Assembly (NCBI GenBank): GCA_963693365.1
Contig: CAVNZM010000002.1
Location: 15,190,001 to 15,254,000 of the forward strand
Direction of reading: 5' to 3'
Source: Amoebidium appalachense
Taxonomy: Eukaryota > Ichthyosporea
DNA: 64,000 nucleotides
Of the stretch, positions 1-20,570 are shown piece after piece. Positions within the stretch are counted from its first letter, which is position 1; each line of letters begins with the position of its first letter. The notes below the pieces were generated by a model. The model made no database searches. It worked only from the letters and a program-made list of their open reading frames with translations, and was not told the origin of the DNA. Position numbers and translations under genes: made by a program.

Positions 1-21
1 CCTCCCCCCACCCTCCCCACC

Positions 22-121
<100 letters not shown>

Positions 122-200
122 CTTTCTCCCCCTTTCACACACACACACACACCCGTATTCTCATCAACATGATCTCCCCAAACACGGCCCCATGCGCACG

Positions 201-267
<67 letters not shown>

Positions 268-355
268 ACACAGACACACACAGACACCTCCCCTCTCCCC
301 TTCCCCCTCAGCACCCACTCACCAACCCCCCACAAACCTAAATCCCCACGTACAG

Positions 356-10320
<9,965 letters not shown>

Positions 10321-11703
10321 TATATCCCACAAGTTATCCCAAAAACAATTCCAACAGAAGCATATACCCTAATTGGCAATGCTCTGTTAAAGACAGTAAC
10401 GTACCAACCGTCGTCTAATCCTAGGAGTATGTAGAGTACATATTACTTTTAACTTTTTTTTGTAAGATGCTGTGCAGAGGCTGTTTTTATTTTCACTTGA
10501 TGCAGGTTTTTAGATAGATGGTTGGTCGTAGGCTATTAAATTTTCTTTAAGAGAGCTGGATATAGACACTGCATACACCTTTTTTGTCTTCCCAGAGTTA
10601 CAGGTGTGTAGTGTATTGCCCGCGACACTTTTAAGTTATTGTGCACATGCGGCATGGGGATCATATGAAAGCTGGTGACCGTATTTGTGGTTATCTGTTC
10701 TTCTGCGATAGTGGCTGTGGGACCTTTAAAGGATTATTTTTGTAAATATGCGACGGTCGCGTTTTCGTTGGCCATGGTTGGCAAAATATTGAATCCAACA
10801 AAAAATGGTGGATACTGTTATTCTTAAAACCCTATTTATTTTTCATTTGGTCTTGCGCTAAGTTGAGAAGCATGACCATACCGAATTCGGATATGTCGAT
10901 GCATTTATGCAGGTACCTACCGGTGAAGCTATAATTATTAAAGTATTAATAGCCGAGTGTTCTGTGTCGCACCGTTAACTAATTATGTAGTTGCATGATT
11001 AACCCTCTATTGCTTAATTTGTTCAAGATATCGATCATGGTGTCCGCGGCTTGTGGGAGTTTATCTGCACGTGCATACACATCACGTGACACCTATCCGA
11101 TGATCATATGCAGGCACTCCGTAAGTGGGCACGCGCACACACGAACTCACACTCTGCATAGTCCGCTAGGTTATTTGGGACGCAGTGTAGTCGATGCGAG
11201 CACATGGTGGGTGAGCCGGTACCCTATAGCCCCCATGATATTCAATGCACGGTGATTCCGTCGACTATGAGAGCACCCACTTAACCACTAGTGTTCCATA
11301 CACTATATGCAAGAGTGGTTGTGCACGACCAACTTCATTGCAAACTCAATTTGATGAGATAAAGTTCTAATGTGATGTACATGACAATACACAACAGCCA
11401 ACTCAGAAATAAATTGAAAGTATGATGACAAAGTGATACAAGGAGTGCATAATTTACATGCCCACATGTACACGTGTACACATTGTCAACCAGCACGTAC
11501 ACACAGATGCACAAGTTTCAAGCAGCATGAACAGCTTTGCACCTATCAGAGCATGTACCTACAAAGAGACAAGGCACGCTTCGGGTCACACACGTGCACT
11601 GATATCAACACGCCGCTAGACACATCCACGAGGTGTACACACGTGCACATCTGGTGATACCGCGATGCTAATATTCATCTACAAGGGAAATTATTTGCTA
11701 TCT

Positions 11704-11743
<40 letters not shown>

Positions 11744-11775
11744 ACACACACACACCAAAAAAAAAAAAAAAAAAA

Positions 11776-11831
<56 letters not shown>

Positions 11832-12792
11832 GTTACTCCACCCATCCACACATACACACAAAAAGAGAGGGGGGGAGGGGGGGGGAGGCACGTGCACCTG
11901 TACACACGTGCACCCAGCATGCCGAGGAACACGATTCTGTCAACTAACCGGGTCTATAATTTTCATTTTGTTGATAGACGGCATACTTGAAGCAGTAAAA
12001 ATTCATGGGCTTTTCTAACCAGGCACACGTTGCTGCAGTGGTAAACTGGTATACAAGAGGACATCGAGAGATACGTCAGATATACCGAATACATACGAGA
12101 GATATCGTGGGGTGTACCAAAGATATACGAGATATACGACATATACCAGAGGCACAGTAAAAGATGTGAGATATACGAGATATACGACATATATTAGAGA
12201 CACAGTAACAGATGTGAGATATACCATTGATACACCGAACATATCGTGGGATATACCGAGATATAGCGCTGTATCGATAGTGTTTTGTCGGACACACCAG
12301 CGGCTGTGCTGGCCTACTATCCCATTCTCAAGGGCAAAAAGAAAAAAATGATGTGTGCTATATCGAAGATACTGGAGCGCCAGGCACAAACGTTATACAT
12401 GCTACTTATGTCAAATCTACCCTGAAAAAGATTCAAAAACACCACAGGTTACCACACAAAAGATTACAGTACCTAAGGGTAGGCATTAAGCTGGGTAGTA
12501 TTATTCGCACAGCTCAAAGCCAGTACTGGTTTTGATCTATTTTTACCAACCAATAGCCTGCGCTTCGGAATGCAAGGAAGTTGCCAGAAACATAGGCTAT
12601 CCACTCTCTTCTAATGCCCCCCCCCCCCCCCCCCCCCTCCCCCCCAAAAAAACAAAAAAACAAAAAAAAAACAAACAAAAAAAAAAACACATACACACAC
12701 GCACACACACATCATTCTGAAAAACGCTATTTTCCCCTGAGCTCTTTGACGCCTGGCAGTCCACCTTGCAGGTGACAGGACATCCATTTACT
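10321..12792. other. Intergenic region after the PAS gene
   Basis: Holds the presumed PAS 3' UTR (an AATAAA occurs at about 11405), a C tract plus A run plus (CA)n at 11705-11828, the GATATAC minisatellite at 12060-12260, and another C/A tract at 12617-12690. No convincing exon seen. Confidence 0.5.
12060..12260 (+). repeat. Duplicated GATATAC-rich minisatellite
   Basis: Two copies of a roughly 50-bp unit (GAGATATACGAGATATACGA, CATATA, CACAGTAA.AGATGT) plus flanking half units. No coding signal. Confidence 0.65.
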
Positions 12793-12966
12793 TCAAGGCT
12801 CTGACGCTATCTGTGGGAAAGACAAAATGAGTTGGCTGTTGCACACAAAAAGGCGCCAAAACGGTTTACCGGGGAGGGGGGGGGGGGGGGTAGCTGTCGT
12901 CTGGCTGACAGGTACTATTACACACACACAACACCCCCACGTGCGTGCACAAATACACATACACAA

Positions 12967-13013
<47 letters not shown>

Positions 13014-14074
13014 AGCACAAATGATTCTGTCATCCAAACGCTTATAATACTGGGTAGGGTTTGTACGTCTTCGGTTCTCGATCGTCGTTGCAAAAATGCA
13101 ATTGTTGCCAGACAAACCGCGTGAAGTTGCCTAAAAGCCGGATTTCCGATAATACTCCGTGCACCAAGCTCCAAGGACCCCCCTAACTTTTCTGCCCGTT
13201 CCTTTATAACACTAAGCACACTGCAGGCTGCGTCAATCAAAACCCCGACCATCTGTGCCACAAATTCATTCAGAGAAAGCGAATCGATTTCCGGGTCATT
13301 TGCATCGGCGGCCGAATCTAAGCACACCCCCGCCCCGTACAGGTGGTCAATATCGGTTTCCTCATCCAAAATTTCAGGTATATGGAATTTCCCGACCATC
13401 GGTTGCAGCAGGTTCATCACTGCTTTCACCACATCCAGCTTTTTTTCTCCGAGAAATTCGGACCCCACCTCTCTGATCACATATGTGCACATTTCCACTA
13501 CCTGTTTAAGCGATTCGTGTCCTAAAAGTGGCCAAAGTAGAAGAAGGCGTGCTATTCCTGGCCCCATAGACTTCATATGACGGCCAAAATCCTCAGCCGG
13601 GCCCAAGACCCCAATCTGTCCATGCAGAAAAGCAATCCTCGCACCGCAAATTTCGGCCATTTCGGAGTCCGGGTGAATGTCGTGGCCACATACGGGGGGT
13701 TCTACCGAATTATCACGTTGCACCCGGTCGAAAATACCCAAGTCTCGGTGCTTTCGTACCTCTGTGCTACCGCATTTTGGGCACGTCTCCGGTCCTGCCT
13801 GAAAAATGACATCCATTTTAGTCTTTGTCCCCCCCCCCCCCTCCCCCCCCCCCCCCCACCCTGGGTCCCTCCCCTCCCTCCTTTTCCCCACCTTCCTACT
13901 CTTGCTGCCCCCTGCCCCCCCGCCTCCCATCCTCCTCCTCCTCCTCCCCCCCCCCCCCCCCCCCCTCTCCCCCCTTCTCCCCCCCCCCCCTCCTCCGCCC
14001 GGATCGAGCAAACAGCTACACAAAATCACACCACACCGACACCCAACAAAACACCCAATCAACAACACGCATAG

Positions 14075-14165
<91 letters not shown>

Positions 14166-14332
14166 ACACACACTCCCTCCCCTTTGCCTGTCAGCATCTT
14201 TCTTGATTTCAACCTCCAGCTAGATCTATACTTCTCTCTCCACCTCACCCCCTCCCCCCCCCCCCTCCCCCCCCCCCCCCCCCCCCCTCTCCAAAAACCA
14301 CCTGCCCCCCCCACCTGTCCCCCCCCCCCCCT

Positions 14333-14364
<32 letters not shown>

Positions 14365-14632
14365 TCCCCCACCCCGGGGCCCGCCCGGGGCTGCAGAATT
14401 CACGCACAGGGAGCCAGATTGAAACACGAACCACACAATACTGGCCAAAACAGCAGTGCCTAAATGTCTCACCTATATGGTATGGTATCCCCCCCCCCCC
14501 CCCCCCCCCCCCCCACACCCTTTCCCTACCAAAACAAAAAACAACGTACAACATTTTTGCAATGGTAGTCCAACCCCCCCCCCCCCCCCCCTCCCTCCCT
14601 CCCCCCCCCCCCCCCCCCCCCCCCCCACACAC

Positions 14633-14664
<32 letters not shown>

Positions 14665-15012
14665 CAAAACAAGAAGAATTCGAAAAAAAAAAAAGCAACA
14701 CACTCACACACACCTGTTTCCTTGCCGCCTCCACCACCTCCCTCACACCCTCTCCCCACTCCGCCGTCTTTTCCACAATCTTCGTCAACACATCGCCATA
14801 ATCGGGATAGCTCGCATTCAACAACTTTGCAACCAGCCGTCTCCCGGTGCGATCAAACCCCGCCGCTTGCATGAGACAAAGCAAACTGTGTTTTTCCAAC
14901 ATTGGGAGGTTGTGTAAGAGACTCTGCGCAGTTATTGAGTCGTCTGCCTCACTAGGCATGTGGGCAGTCATGATCACAAGGGAGAGGTCACGGTCGGCCA
15001 GGTGGAGAAACG
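12793..15012 (-). CDS. CPxCG-domain protein, paralog of the MYND gene at 22.7 kb (5' end unresolved)
   Basis: On the minus strand, exon 14714-15012 opens after ACACAG in phase 1 and ends ...EAARKQ before a GTGTGTG donor. Exon 13013-13798 opens AGPETCPKCG. The plus-strand MYND gene has the same arrangement: an ACAG acceptor in phase 1, an exon ending LRKQ, then AGPSSCPHCG in phase 0. The large exon has C-x2-C (CPKCG), later CGHD, then about 200 mostly alpha-helical residues. A small terminal exon, 12793-12810 (IASEP then TGA), is possible after a good CCCACAG acceptor. No MYND finger was found downstream. The first coding exon is not resolved: short acidic starts exist near 15890 (MEESDYENFG before GTATGT) and near 15985, but neither gives the required phase 1. 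It may be a shorter paralog, or a decayed copy that lost its 3' MYND exon. The role is unknown; the cysteine/histidine set suggests a zinc site. Confidence 0.7.
14075..14151 (+). repeat. C77 homopolymer
   Basis: Uninterrupted run of about 77 C, followed by (CA)n; on the coding (minus) strand of the CPxCG paralog it is a G run inside an intron. Confidence 0.95.
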
Positions 15013-15060
15013 CTGTGTCAAAGATCGAAATGTGAGAATTAGGAAGGGGGAGGAGGAGGG

Positions 15061-15145
<85 letters not shown>

Positions 15146-15817
15146 TTTGGGTGAGAGTTGGGGAGGAATGACATGTGCTTTGCTAGGCACGTGCACAGGC
15201 GTGATAGCATACATAGAAGTTTTTCGGATTATAAGGTGTGAAAAAGACCTTTGTGCGCACCTGTGAAGGAGTTTTTGTGTGTGTGTGACTGTGTCTTCGA
15301 GGTCTGCGTGTAATGGGGGTGGCAGACGGGAGGTTGGAGATTTGGATGCATAACAGGTGGATGGTGGTTCACGACTAGATGGTTGGGTGAGCGGGTGAGT
15401 ATATGGTGGAGGTGGTGGTGGTGGTGGGGGTGGTGGTGGCGGACTCGGTTGAGAAGAGGAGGAGGAGGGGGGGAGCGGGGTGGGGTGGGGTGGGGTGGGT
15501 GAGGGGGGGGGGGGGGGGGGGGGAGGGGGTAGAATGTGTATCAGAGCTCAAACTACACGTTCAGGACGAACAACACAGTGCAGATTGCAAAATGGGGGTT
15601 GGGGAAAAAGGGGGAGGGGAGGGGGGGGGGGGGGGGGAGGGGGGGGGGGGAGGCCCGCAGGTGCGGGTTGCATATGTGACAAAGTGCACTCAAGACGAAG
15701 GAAGGAAGAAAGAAAGCATCTCCTCTTGAAGAAAACCAAGAAACCAAGAAAACAAGAAAACCACACGAAAAAAGGGAGGGCAAAGGGGAAGGGGGCAAGG
15801 GGGTGAGGGTTGAAGGG

Positions 15818-15851
<34 letters not shown>

Positions 15852-16218
15852 TATGCAAAACATACCCCGAAGTTCTCATAGTCCGATTCCTCCATCACCC
15901 TTTTCTGTCCAGAAGCGCCATATCAAGCTCCCCGTTTGATACATCCGGTTGAGTAGTCTCTACATCTGGCTCTATAATCCCCATTTTTATTTGTTGTAAA
16001 CACACAAATACATGTACAAGCTAGAAATACTCAAGTAAGTTTGAGTGAACTCCTATGAACACCCCTGTTGTTTTGACCAGTTTCAAAGTCTGGGCGAAAC
16101 ACCAAACGCGACATAACCCAGGCATGACGTCATGTATGACAAGTTCACGAGAGTATGTATAGAACGTGTTTTCAGAGGGCCGTGGTGTAGAGCCCCTTTC
16201 GGAGTGAAAAGGAAACCA
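15013..16218. other. 5' flank of the CPxCG paralog
   Basis: Mostly G83, (GGT)n-like and G-rich tracts. The missing first coding exon of the minus-strand gene should lie here; short ATG frames near 15890 and 15985 are candidates without phase support. Confidence 0.4.
15062..15144 (+). repeat. G83 homopolymer
   Basis: Uninterrupted run of about 83 G, some 50 bp from the acceptor of exon 14714-15012. Confidence 0.95.
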
Positions 16219-17457
16219 GATTTTTTTTTTTTTTGACTGGGTTTATTCGACGGAAAGATATGCAAGTATGCACGGCATACTGAGAAGACAATAAAAACTT
16301 TTTTTCTTTTGACTGGATTTATTCGACGGAAAGAAATGCAGGTATGCACGGCATTCTGAGAAGACAATAAAAACTTCACGAGCTATCCAGTAACAAGTGC
16401 ATACTGAGATACCTGAACACTGTGAAAATCATATTAATACTCAATGTGACGACCAACAGCATTCAACAAAAAGTCTAAAGTGTTCACATTGCCAGCCAGT
16501 GTAGCAGACACCCGTAGGGAAAGAGGTAAAACGCGACATAAAAACTCACACCTATCAACATGTTTTCGCAGCACAAAAGTGGCACCGCGGTGATGGAAAC
16601 AAGAATTACAACGCCACTGCACAACTTCCCAGGCAATATCAATATCAGAGCACCATACAGACTTATCTACTAGGGTGGTATCCATACGTACAGCAGGAGA
16701 AATGTATCCTGCCAAAGCTCCCCAAAAGCGATAATGATCAGTACGGTGTTGCCTAAGGAACATAACACATGCCGACTGAGTTTTACCTTTGATTTCTCTA
16801 TTAGAACGAGAAAGAAACTTACACTGCATATGGTAATAACTCGAAAAGGCAGAAAAAACAGGAAGAGAAAAGAAAGAGGGAGTGAGATAGCGAGAGGAAG
16901 GATCAGGTTGAAAGACGGTAGGCTGAGGACATTCAGAAGTGGCGTTGGTGAATCGGGGGGGAAGAGGGATGGAGGGAGGGGGGGAAAAGAAAGCATAAAG
17001 AGGGTGACCATCAGGTATCCTAACTAAATGAAAACAAAAACGAAGAGACAATTCCTCCATACGACAAACAGCAGACGACAATCCAAACATACTAATCAAG
17101 GGAGGCACAAACCGAGTACGAAACAAAGTGCGCCGCGCAGTACCCTGAAAATCGTCGAACTCTTTCAGCGCCACAGCCGCCTCGCGAGGTGGGGCGCAGG
17201 CCAATAGGGGAAGTCCATATTCGAAAGTCGGCCGTAAAAAAGTTTTATAGTAGAGAAGAAGGTTTGCAGGATGGATCACAGACTCCCGTTGAAACATATT
17301 TGACACGATGTGAAGCTTACCCTTCGCACGAGCGATCCGTGCCGTGAGGAGCTTGCGGAAATCCAGTCAAAAGAAAAAAAAAAAAGAAAAAAAAAAAGAA
17401 ATCCATACCCCGTGCAGTAAAAGGAATACCCAAATAGTCATAGGTGCTCTGAACAGG
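16219..17457 (-). mobile_element. LINE family A, 5'-truncated copy with reverse-transcriptase C-terminal half
   Basis: On the minus strand the frame carries STYDYLGIPFTARGMDF (the YLGIP block at the end of a non-LTR reverse transcriptase), then RKLLTARIARAKGKLH, LLYYKTFLRPTFEYGLPLLA (thumb region), and a C-terminal cysteine/histidine motif (CNSCFH ... RKHVDRC), ending GRHIEY with TAA at 16434. The 3' UTR ends AATAAATCCAGTCAAAAG plus A-run. The tail is present twice in tandem (about 16219-16297 and 16298-16380). A short insertion at 17359-17404 interrupts the frame. This is a decayed, non-functional copy. Confidence 0.85.
17359..17404 (+). mobile_element. 40-nt LINE-A tail insertion inside the LINE-A RT frame
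   Basis: AAATCC is repeated at 17359-17364 and 17399-17404. Between the copies lie AGTCAAAAG and two A runs of about 11 separated by G, which is the LINE-A 3' terminus in opposite orientation. Removing one AAATCC plus the insert restores an uninterrupted reading frame from GMDF into RKLL. Confidence 0.75.
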
Positions 17458-17845
17458 GAGATATTTAGTTCCTTTTTACTTCCCTATATCTATCCGATAA
17501 ATGTATACCTATCCGGCGCCGGGGGGCCGAACGTATGATCACGGCCCTCTGAAAAACTGAGGGCCGTGGTATGATTCATTGGCAATATCATAATCTTGCG
17601 TTTATATTACTATGATATAAATCTCCTCTCAGTTATTCCCAACAATCATGTGTCCATTATGTTTGAGGGCAAGTTGCTACGTTTGCTGCTCCTTTCGAGC
17701 CTCACCAACATTAGCCAAGCCGTCTGTTGAACTTCATATATCTGAAATTTTGTAGACTGGATGCAAAACAAAATAGAACAAGCCGAGGAAGCACACTAAA
17801 ATTGACATTGAGTGGATATTACAATCTGCATTTTCCGAGATATCT
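17458..17845 (+). repeat. Dispersed repeat, copy 1 (pair with 20977-21348)
   Basis: Shares long diverged blocks with 20977-21348: CCCTATATCTATCCGATAAA, GTATGATTCATTGGCAATAT, CCCAACAATCATGTGT and CTGCTCCTTTCGAGCCTC. Contains a perfect 10-bp hairpin, CACGGCCCTC/GAGGGCCGTG, at about 17545-17573. No coding potential seen. Confidence 0.7.
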
Positions 17846-17859
17846 TTTTAAATACTTAT

Positions 17860-18330
17860 CTCCTTTATTTTTCTCTTCCGTTGTACTAGTTATCAGCAGT
17901 ATGTTACTCAGTGGTTTCAATACTTCAATATCCTTTGCTTCATCGTTGTGATAAAGAGTATTATGGTAGGGCTTTTGAGCCTACTTCTTTTTATATTAGA
18001 GGCTCGTCTATTTTCTTTACAATCGTTGTGTAATTTAGCTGCTTATATTTATCCTTCCTCTCGTAACCCTACCACACTTACCGATTTTGCAATTCTAACC
18101 CCTCCTTGTGATATCGCTTGGAAATGTTTATTTTGGCGCTGTAACCTTTGCTTCCATTAATGTTTGTGCCACCTTTGTGCAGAACCTTTTTCTCGTAAAC
18201 ACTTAGATAGATGTATTTATTTAGCTCAGATTATTCCGTTAGAAATTAGAAGACTGGCTTATTTAGATAATCCTGAAATTACGTCAATTGACTATCTGTT
18301 GAACCACGGTATGTTTAACGAGTTTTCTAG
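17860..18330 (+). mobile_element. LINE family B, C-terminal fragment
   Basis: Encodes DIAWKCLFWRCNLCFH, a stop, then CHLCAEPFSRKHLDRC and IIPLEIRRLAYLDNP, homologous to but distinct from the LINE-A C-terminus (same RC-x2-CFH ... RKH-x2-RC pattern). It is cut at GAGTTTTCTAG (18320-18330) by the next element and resumes at 19313. Confidence 0.7.
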
Positions 18331-18530
18331 GACTTCACTTTCACTTCGATCTCTTAGCTGTCACGTCAACTTTTTATCCCGATTCTTCACCATGGCAGGT
18401 ATATAAAGGCTTTCGTTTCTTCTTTATGTGGACTTCACTTTCACTTCGATCTCTTAGCTGTCACGTCAACTTTTTTTCCCGATTCTTCACCATGGCAGGT
18501 ATATAAAGGCTTTCGTTTCTTCTTTATGTG
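18331..18530 (+). repeat. Two tandem 100-bp promoter-like monomers
   Basis: 18331-18430 and 18431-18530 differ at about one position. Each contains GTATATAAAGG and CCATGG. They form the 5' end of the 982-bp element, reminiscent of tandem 5' monomers that drive some LINEs. Confidence 0.85.
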
Positions 18531-19312
18531 GTGGGAGGGAGTCCCACTCAGGGGAACGTGACTGCAGCGTGTGTGTGGTGTGGCCTGGTGTATTCCTACT
18601 GCTGTGAGAGTGTGGGGGCATCTCCCTTTTGCGGAATTTCTCGCTTCTCGCTTGAGAAGTGGTTTCTTCAACGCCTGGTGGTCCACTGCAACTATGGTAA
18701 CTTCTACACGCTGTCTACGCTTCTACGCGGCCTATTGGCGGTGGGCTGCTGCAACTTCTTCAGCTACTTCTGCGCTGCGTGAGTGGAGGGGCGGCTACTT
18801 GGTCGTCGGGGAGCTTTCCAAGTGACTGCCAGTCCTCAGCCTCCAGTCGTATGCCAATGACCGGGTTTGCTTGCATGCATTCTGTTATTGTGTTTTTCTG
18901 TGTGTCCTGCCACAACTAGGCCACCTTATCAGAGAGCTAGATGCAGTTTCTCCGGGTTATCTAGGGGCCGGGCCCGTTGGGATTGTTTTTTAGCCCAGAT
19001 TTGGTCTGCATTGCTCTTTTAGAGGCTGACTTGCTTGCTGTACCTCGGTAGGTTTTGAGGGGGGCCTGTTGGGAAGCAGCAGTAATGATGTCTTCTTGCA
19101 GAGTGTGGTCTGGTCAACATCGTTGCATATGACTAGTTGGAGCAAGCTAGTTTCACGCATACACGTACACTTAAAGTTTTGCCCACTGGTGTCCTTTGTC
19201 ACTTGTCGCTCTATTTTTATTTCGTAGCTTTGGCTTTTTCAGTTCTATTGGTGGTTATGTAGCCTGTGGCTGCCCTTCATCAACGAATCAATAAACCCGA
19301 GTCAAAAGAAAA
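18331..19312 (+). mobile_element. 982-bp non-autonomous retroelement inserted in LINE B
   Basis: Flanked by an 11-bp target-site duplication, GAGTTTTCTAG (18320-18330 and 19313-19323). The 3' end AATAAACCCGAGTCAAAAG plus A-run closely resembles the LINE-A tail, suggesting mobilisation by LINE-A machinery. It begins with two 100-bp tandem monomers, each with a TATATAAAGG box. The only open frame (18571-18825) is short and resembles nothing I recognise. No reverse transcriptase. Confidence 0.75.
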
Positions 19313-19456
19313 GAGTTTTCTAGGGTGTATGATTATTTAAGTCGTTATCTCCTCCGTATCCGAGAGTGAGGGCTTTTGTAATTTCTTCTCCGAGATATCG
19401 GTGATATCTCGATGGCTTCTATTTTGCTGAGCATATCAATAAAGTCATTATAATTT
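19313..19456 (+). mobile_element. LINE family B, 3' end
   Basis: Continues the LINE-B frame after the insertion (VYDYLSRYLLRIRE then TGA) and has a short 3' UTR ending GCATATCAATAAAGTCATTATAA, with AATAAA just before the 3' end. A second copy lies at 20404-20570. Confidence 0.75.
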
Positions 19457-19479
19457 TAATTTTTCTTATCTCAGAATAT

Positions 19480-20038
19480 TCCGTTAGAAAATGTTTCCAT
19501 AAATGTTTGTGCCACTTTTGTGCAGAACCTTTTTCTCGTAAACACTTAGATAGATGTATTTATTTATCTCAGATTATTCCGTTAGAAATGTTTGCATAAA
19601 TGTTTGTGCCACTTTTGTGCAGAACCTTTTTCTCGTAAACACTTAGATAGATGTATTTATTTATATCAGATTATTCCGTTAGAAATGTTTGCATAATATT
19701 TATTTTTCTCAGATTATTCCGTTAAAAAATGTTTCCATAAATGTTTGTGCCACTTTTTGTGCAGAACCTTTTTCTCGTAAACACTTAGATAGATGTATTT
19801 ATTTATCTCAGATTATTCCGTTAGAAATTAGAAGACTGGCTTATTTAGATAATCCTGCTGTTTCCATAAATGTTTGTGCCACGTTTGTGCAGAGCCTTTT
19901 TCTCGTAAACACTTTAGATAGATGTATTTATTTATCTCAGATTATTCCGTTAGAAATGAGAAGACTGGCTTATTTAGATAATCCTGCTATTACGTCTATT
20001 GACTATCTGTTGAACCACGGTATGTTTAATGAGTTCTC
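19480..20038 (+). repeat. LINE-B zinc-motif segment amplified in tandem (about four copies)
   Basis: A segment of roughly 95 bp starting CATAAATGTTTGTGCCAC and running to ATTATTCCGTTAGAAA (encoding CAEPFSRKHLDRC and flanks) recurs at about 19497, 19594, 19732 and 19864, as well as once at 18156. The spacers vary and some copies are frameshifted. This is local duplication of one element segment, not separate insertions. Confidence 0.8.
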
Positions 20039-20039
20039 T

Positions 20040-20403
20040 GATGTTGATATTGCCTGGGAAGTTGTGCAGTGGCGTTGTAATTCTTGTTTTCATCGCCGCT
20101 GGTGCCATTTTTGTGCTGAACTTTTTAATCGCAAGCATGTTGATAGGTGTGAGTTTTTATGTCGCGTTTTACCTCTTTCCCTACGGGTGTCTGCTACACT
20201 AGCTGGCAATGTGAACACTTTAGACTTTTTGTTGAATTCTGTTGGTCGTCACATCGAGTATTTATGGGATTTTCACACAGTGTTCATGTATCTCAGTATG
20301 CACTTGTTACTGGATAACTCGTGAAGTTTTTATTGTCTTCTCAGTATGCCGTGCATACTTGCATATCTTTCCGTCGAATAAATCCAGTCAAAAGAAAAAA
20401 AAA
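20040..20403 (+). mobile_element. LINE family A, 5'-truncated 3' fragment inserted in LINE B
   Basis: Encodes DIAWEVVQWRCNSCFH, HFCAELFNRKHVDRC and VGRHIEYLW, then a 3' UTR ending AATAAATCCAGTCAAAAG plus A10, nearly identical to the minus-strand copy at 16.2-16.7 kb. It sits in LINE B at the same point as the 982-bp element (GAGTTCTCT before, AGTCTTCTAG after). Confidence 0.8.
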
Positions 20404-20570
20404 AGTCTTCTAGGGTGTATGATTATTTAAGTCGTTATCTCCTCCGTATCCGAGAGTGAGGGCTTTTGTATTTTCTTCTCCGAGATATCGGTGATATCTC
20501 GCGAGATATCGGTGATATCTCGTGGCCTCAATTTGTTGAGCATATCAATAAAGTCATTATAAAAAAAAAT
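20404..20570 (+). mobile_element. LINE family B, 3' end, second copy
   Basis: Matches 19313-19456 (frame end DYLSRYLLRIRE, then CATATCAATAAAGTCATTATAA plus A-run), with an extra duplicated GAGATATCGGTGATATCTC palindrome. Confidence 0.75.

Noticed and set aside
12112-12351. ATG-initiated frame in the GATATAC repeat
   Set aside because: Repetitive Tyr/Thr/Arg product from a minisatellite, with no splice or domain support.
13806-14801. Long poly-Pro/poly-Gly frames
   Set aside because: They arise from C and G tracts lying in introns of the minus-strand gene.
16434-17306. Host gene encoding a 290-residue protein
   Set aside because: It carries non-LTR reverse-transcriptase landmarks and a poly(A)-tailed 3' end, so it is a LINE remnant.
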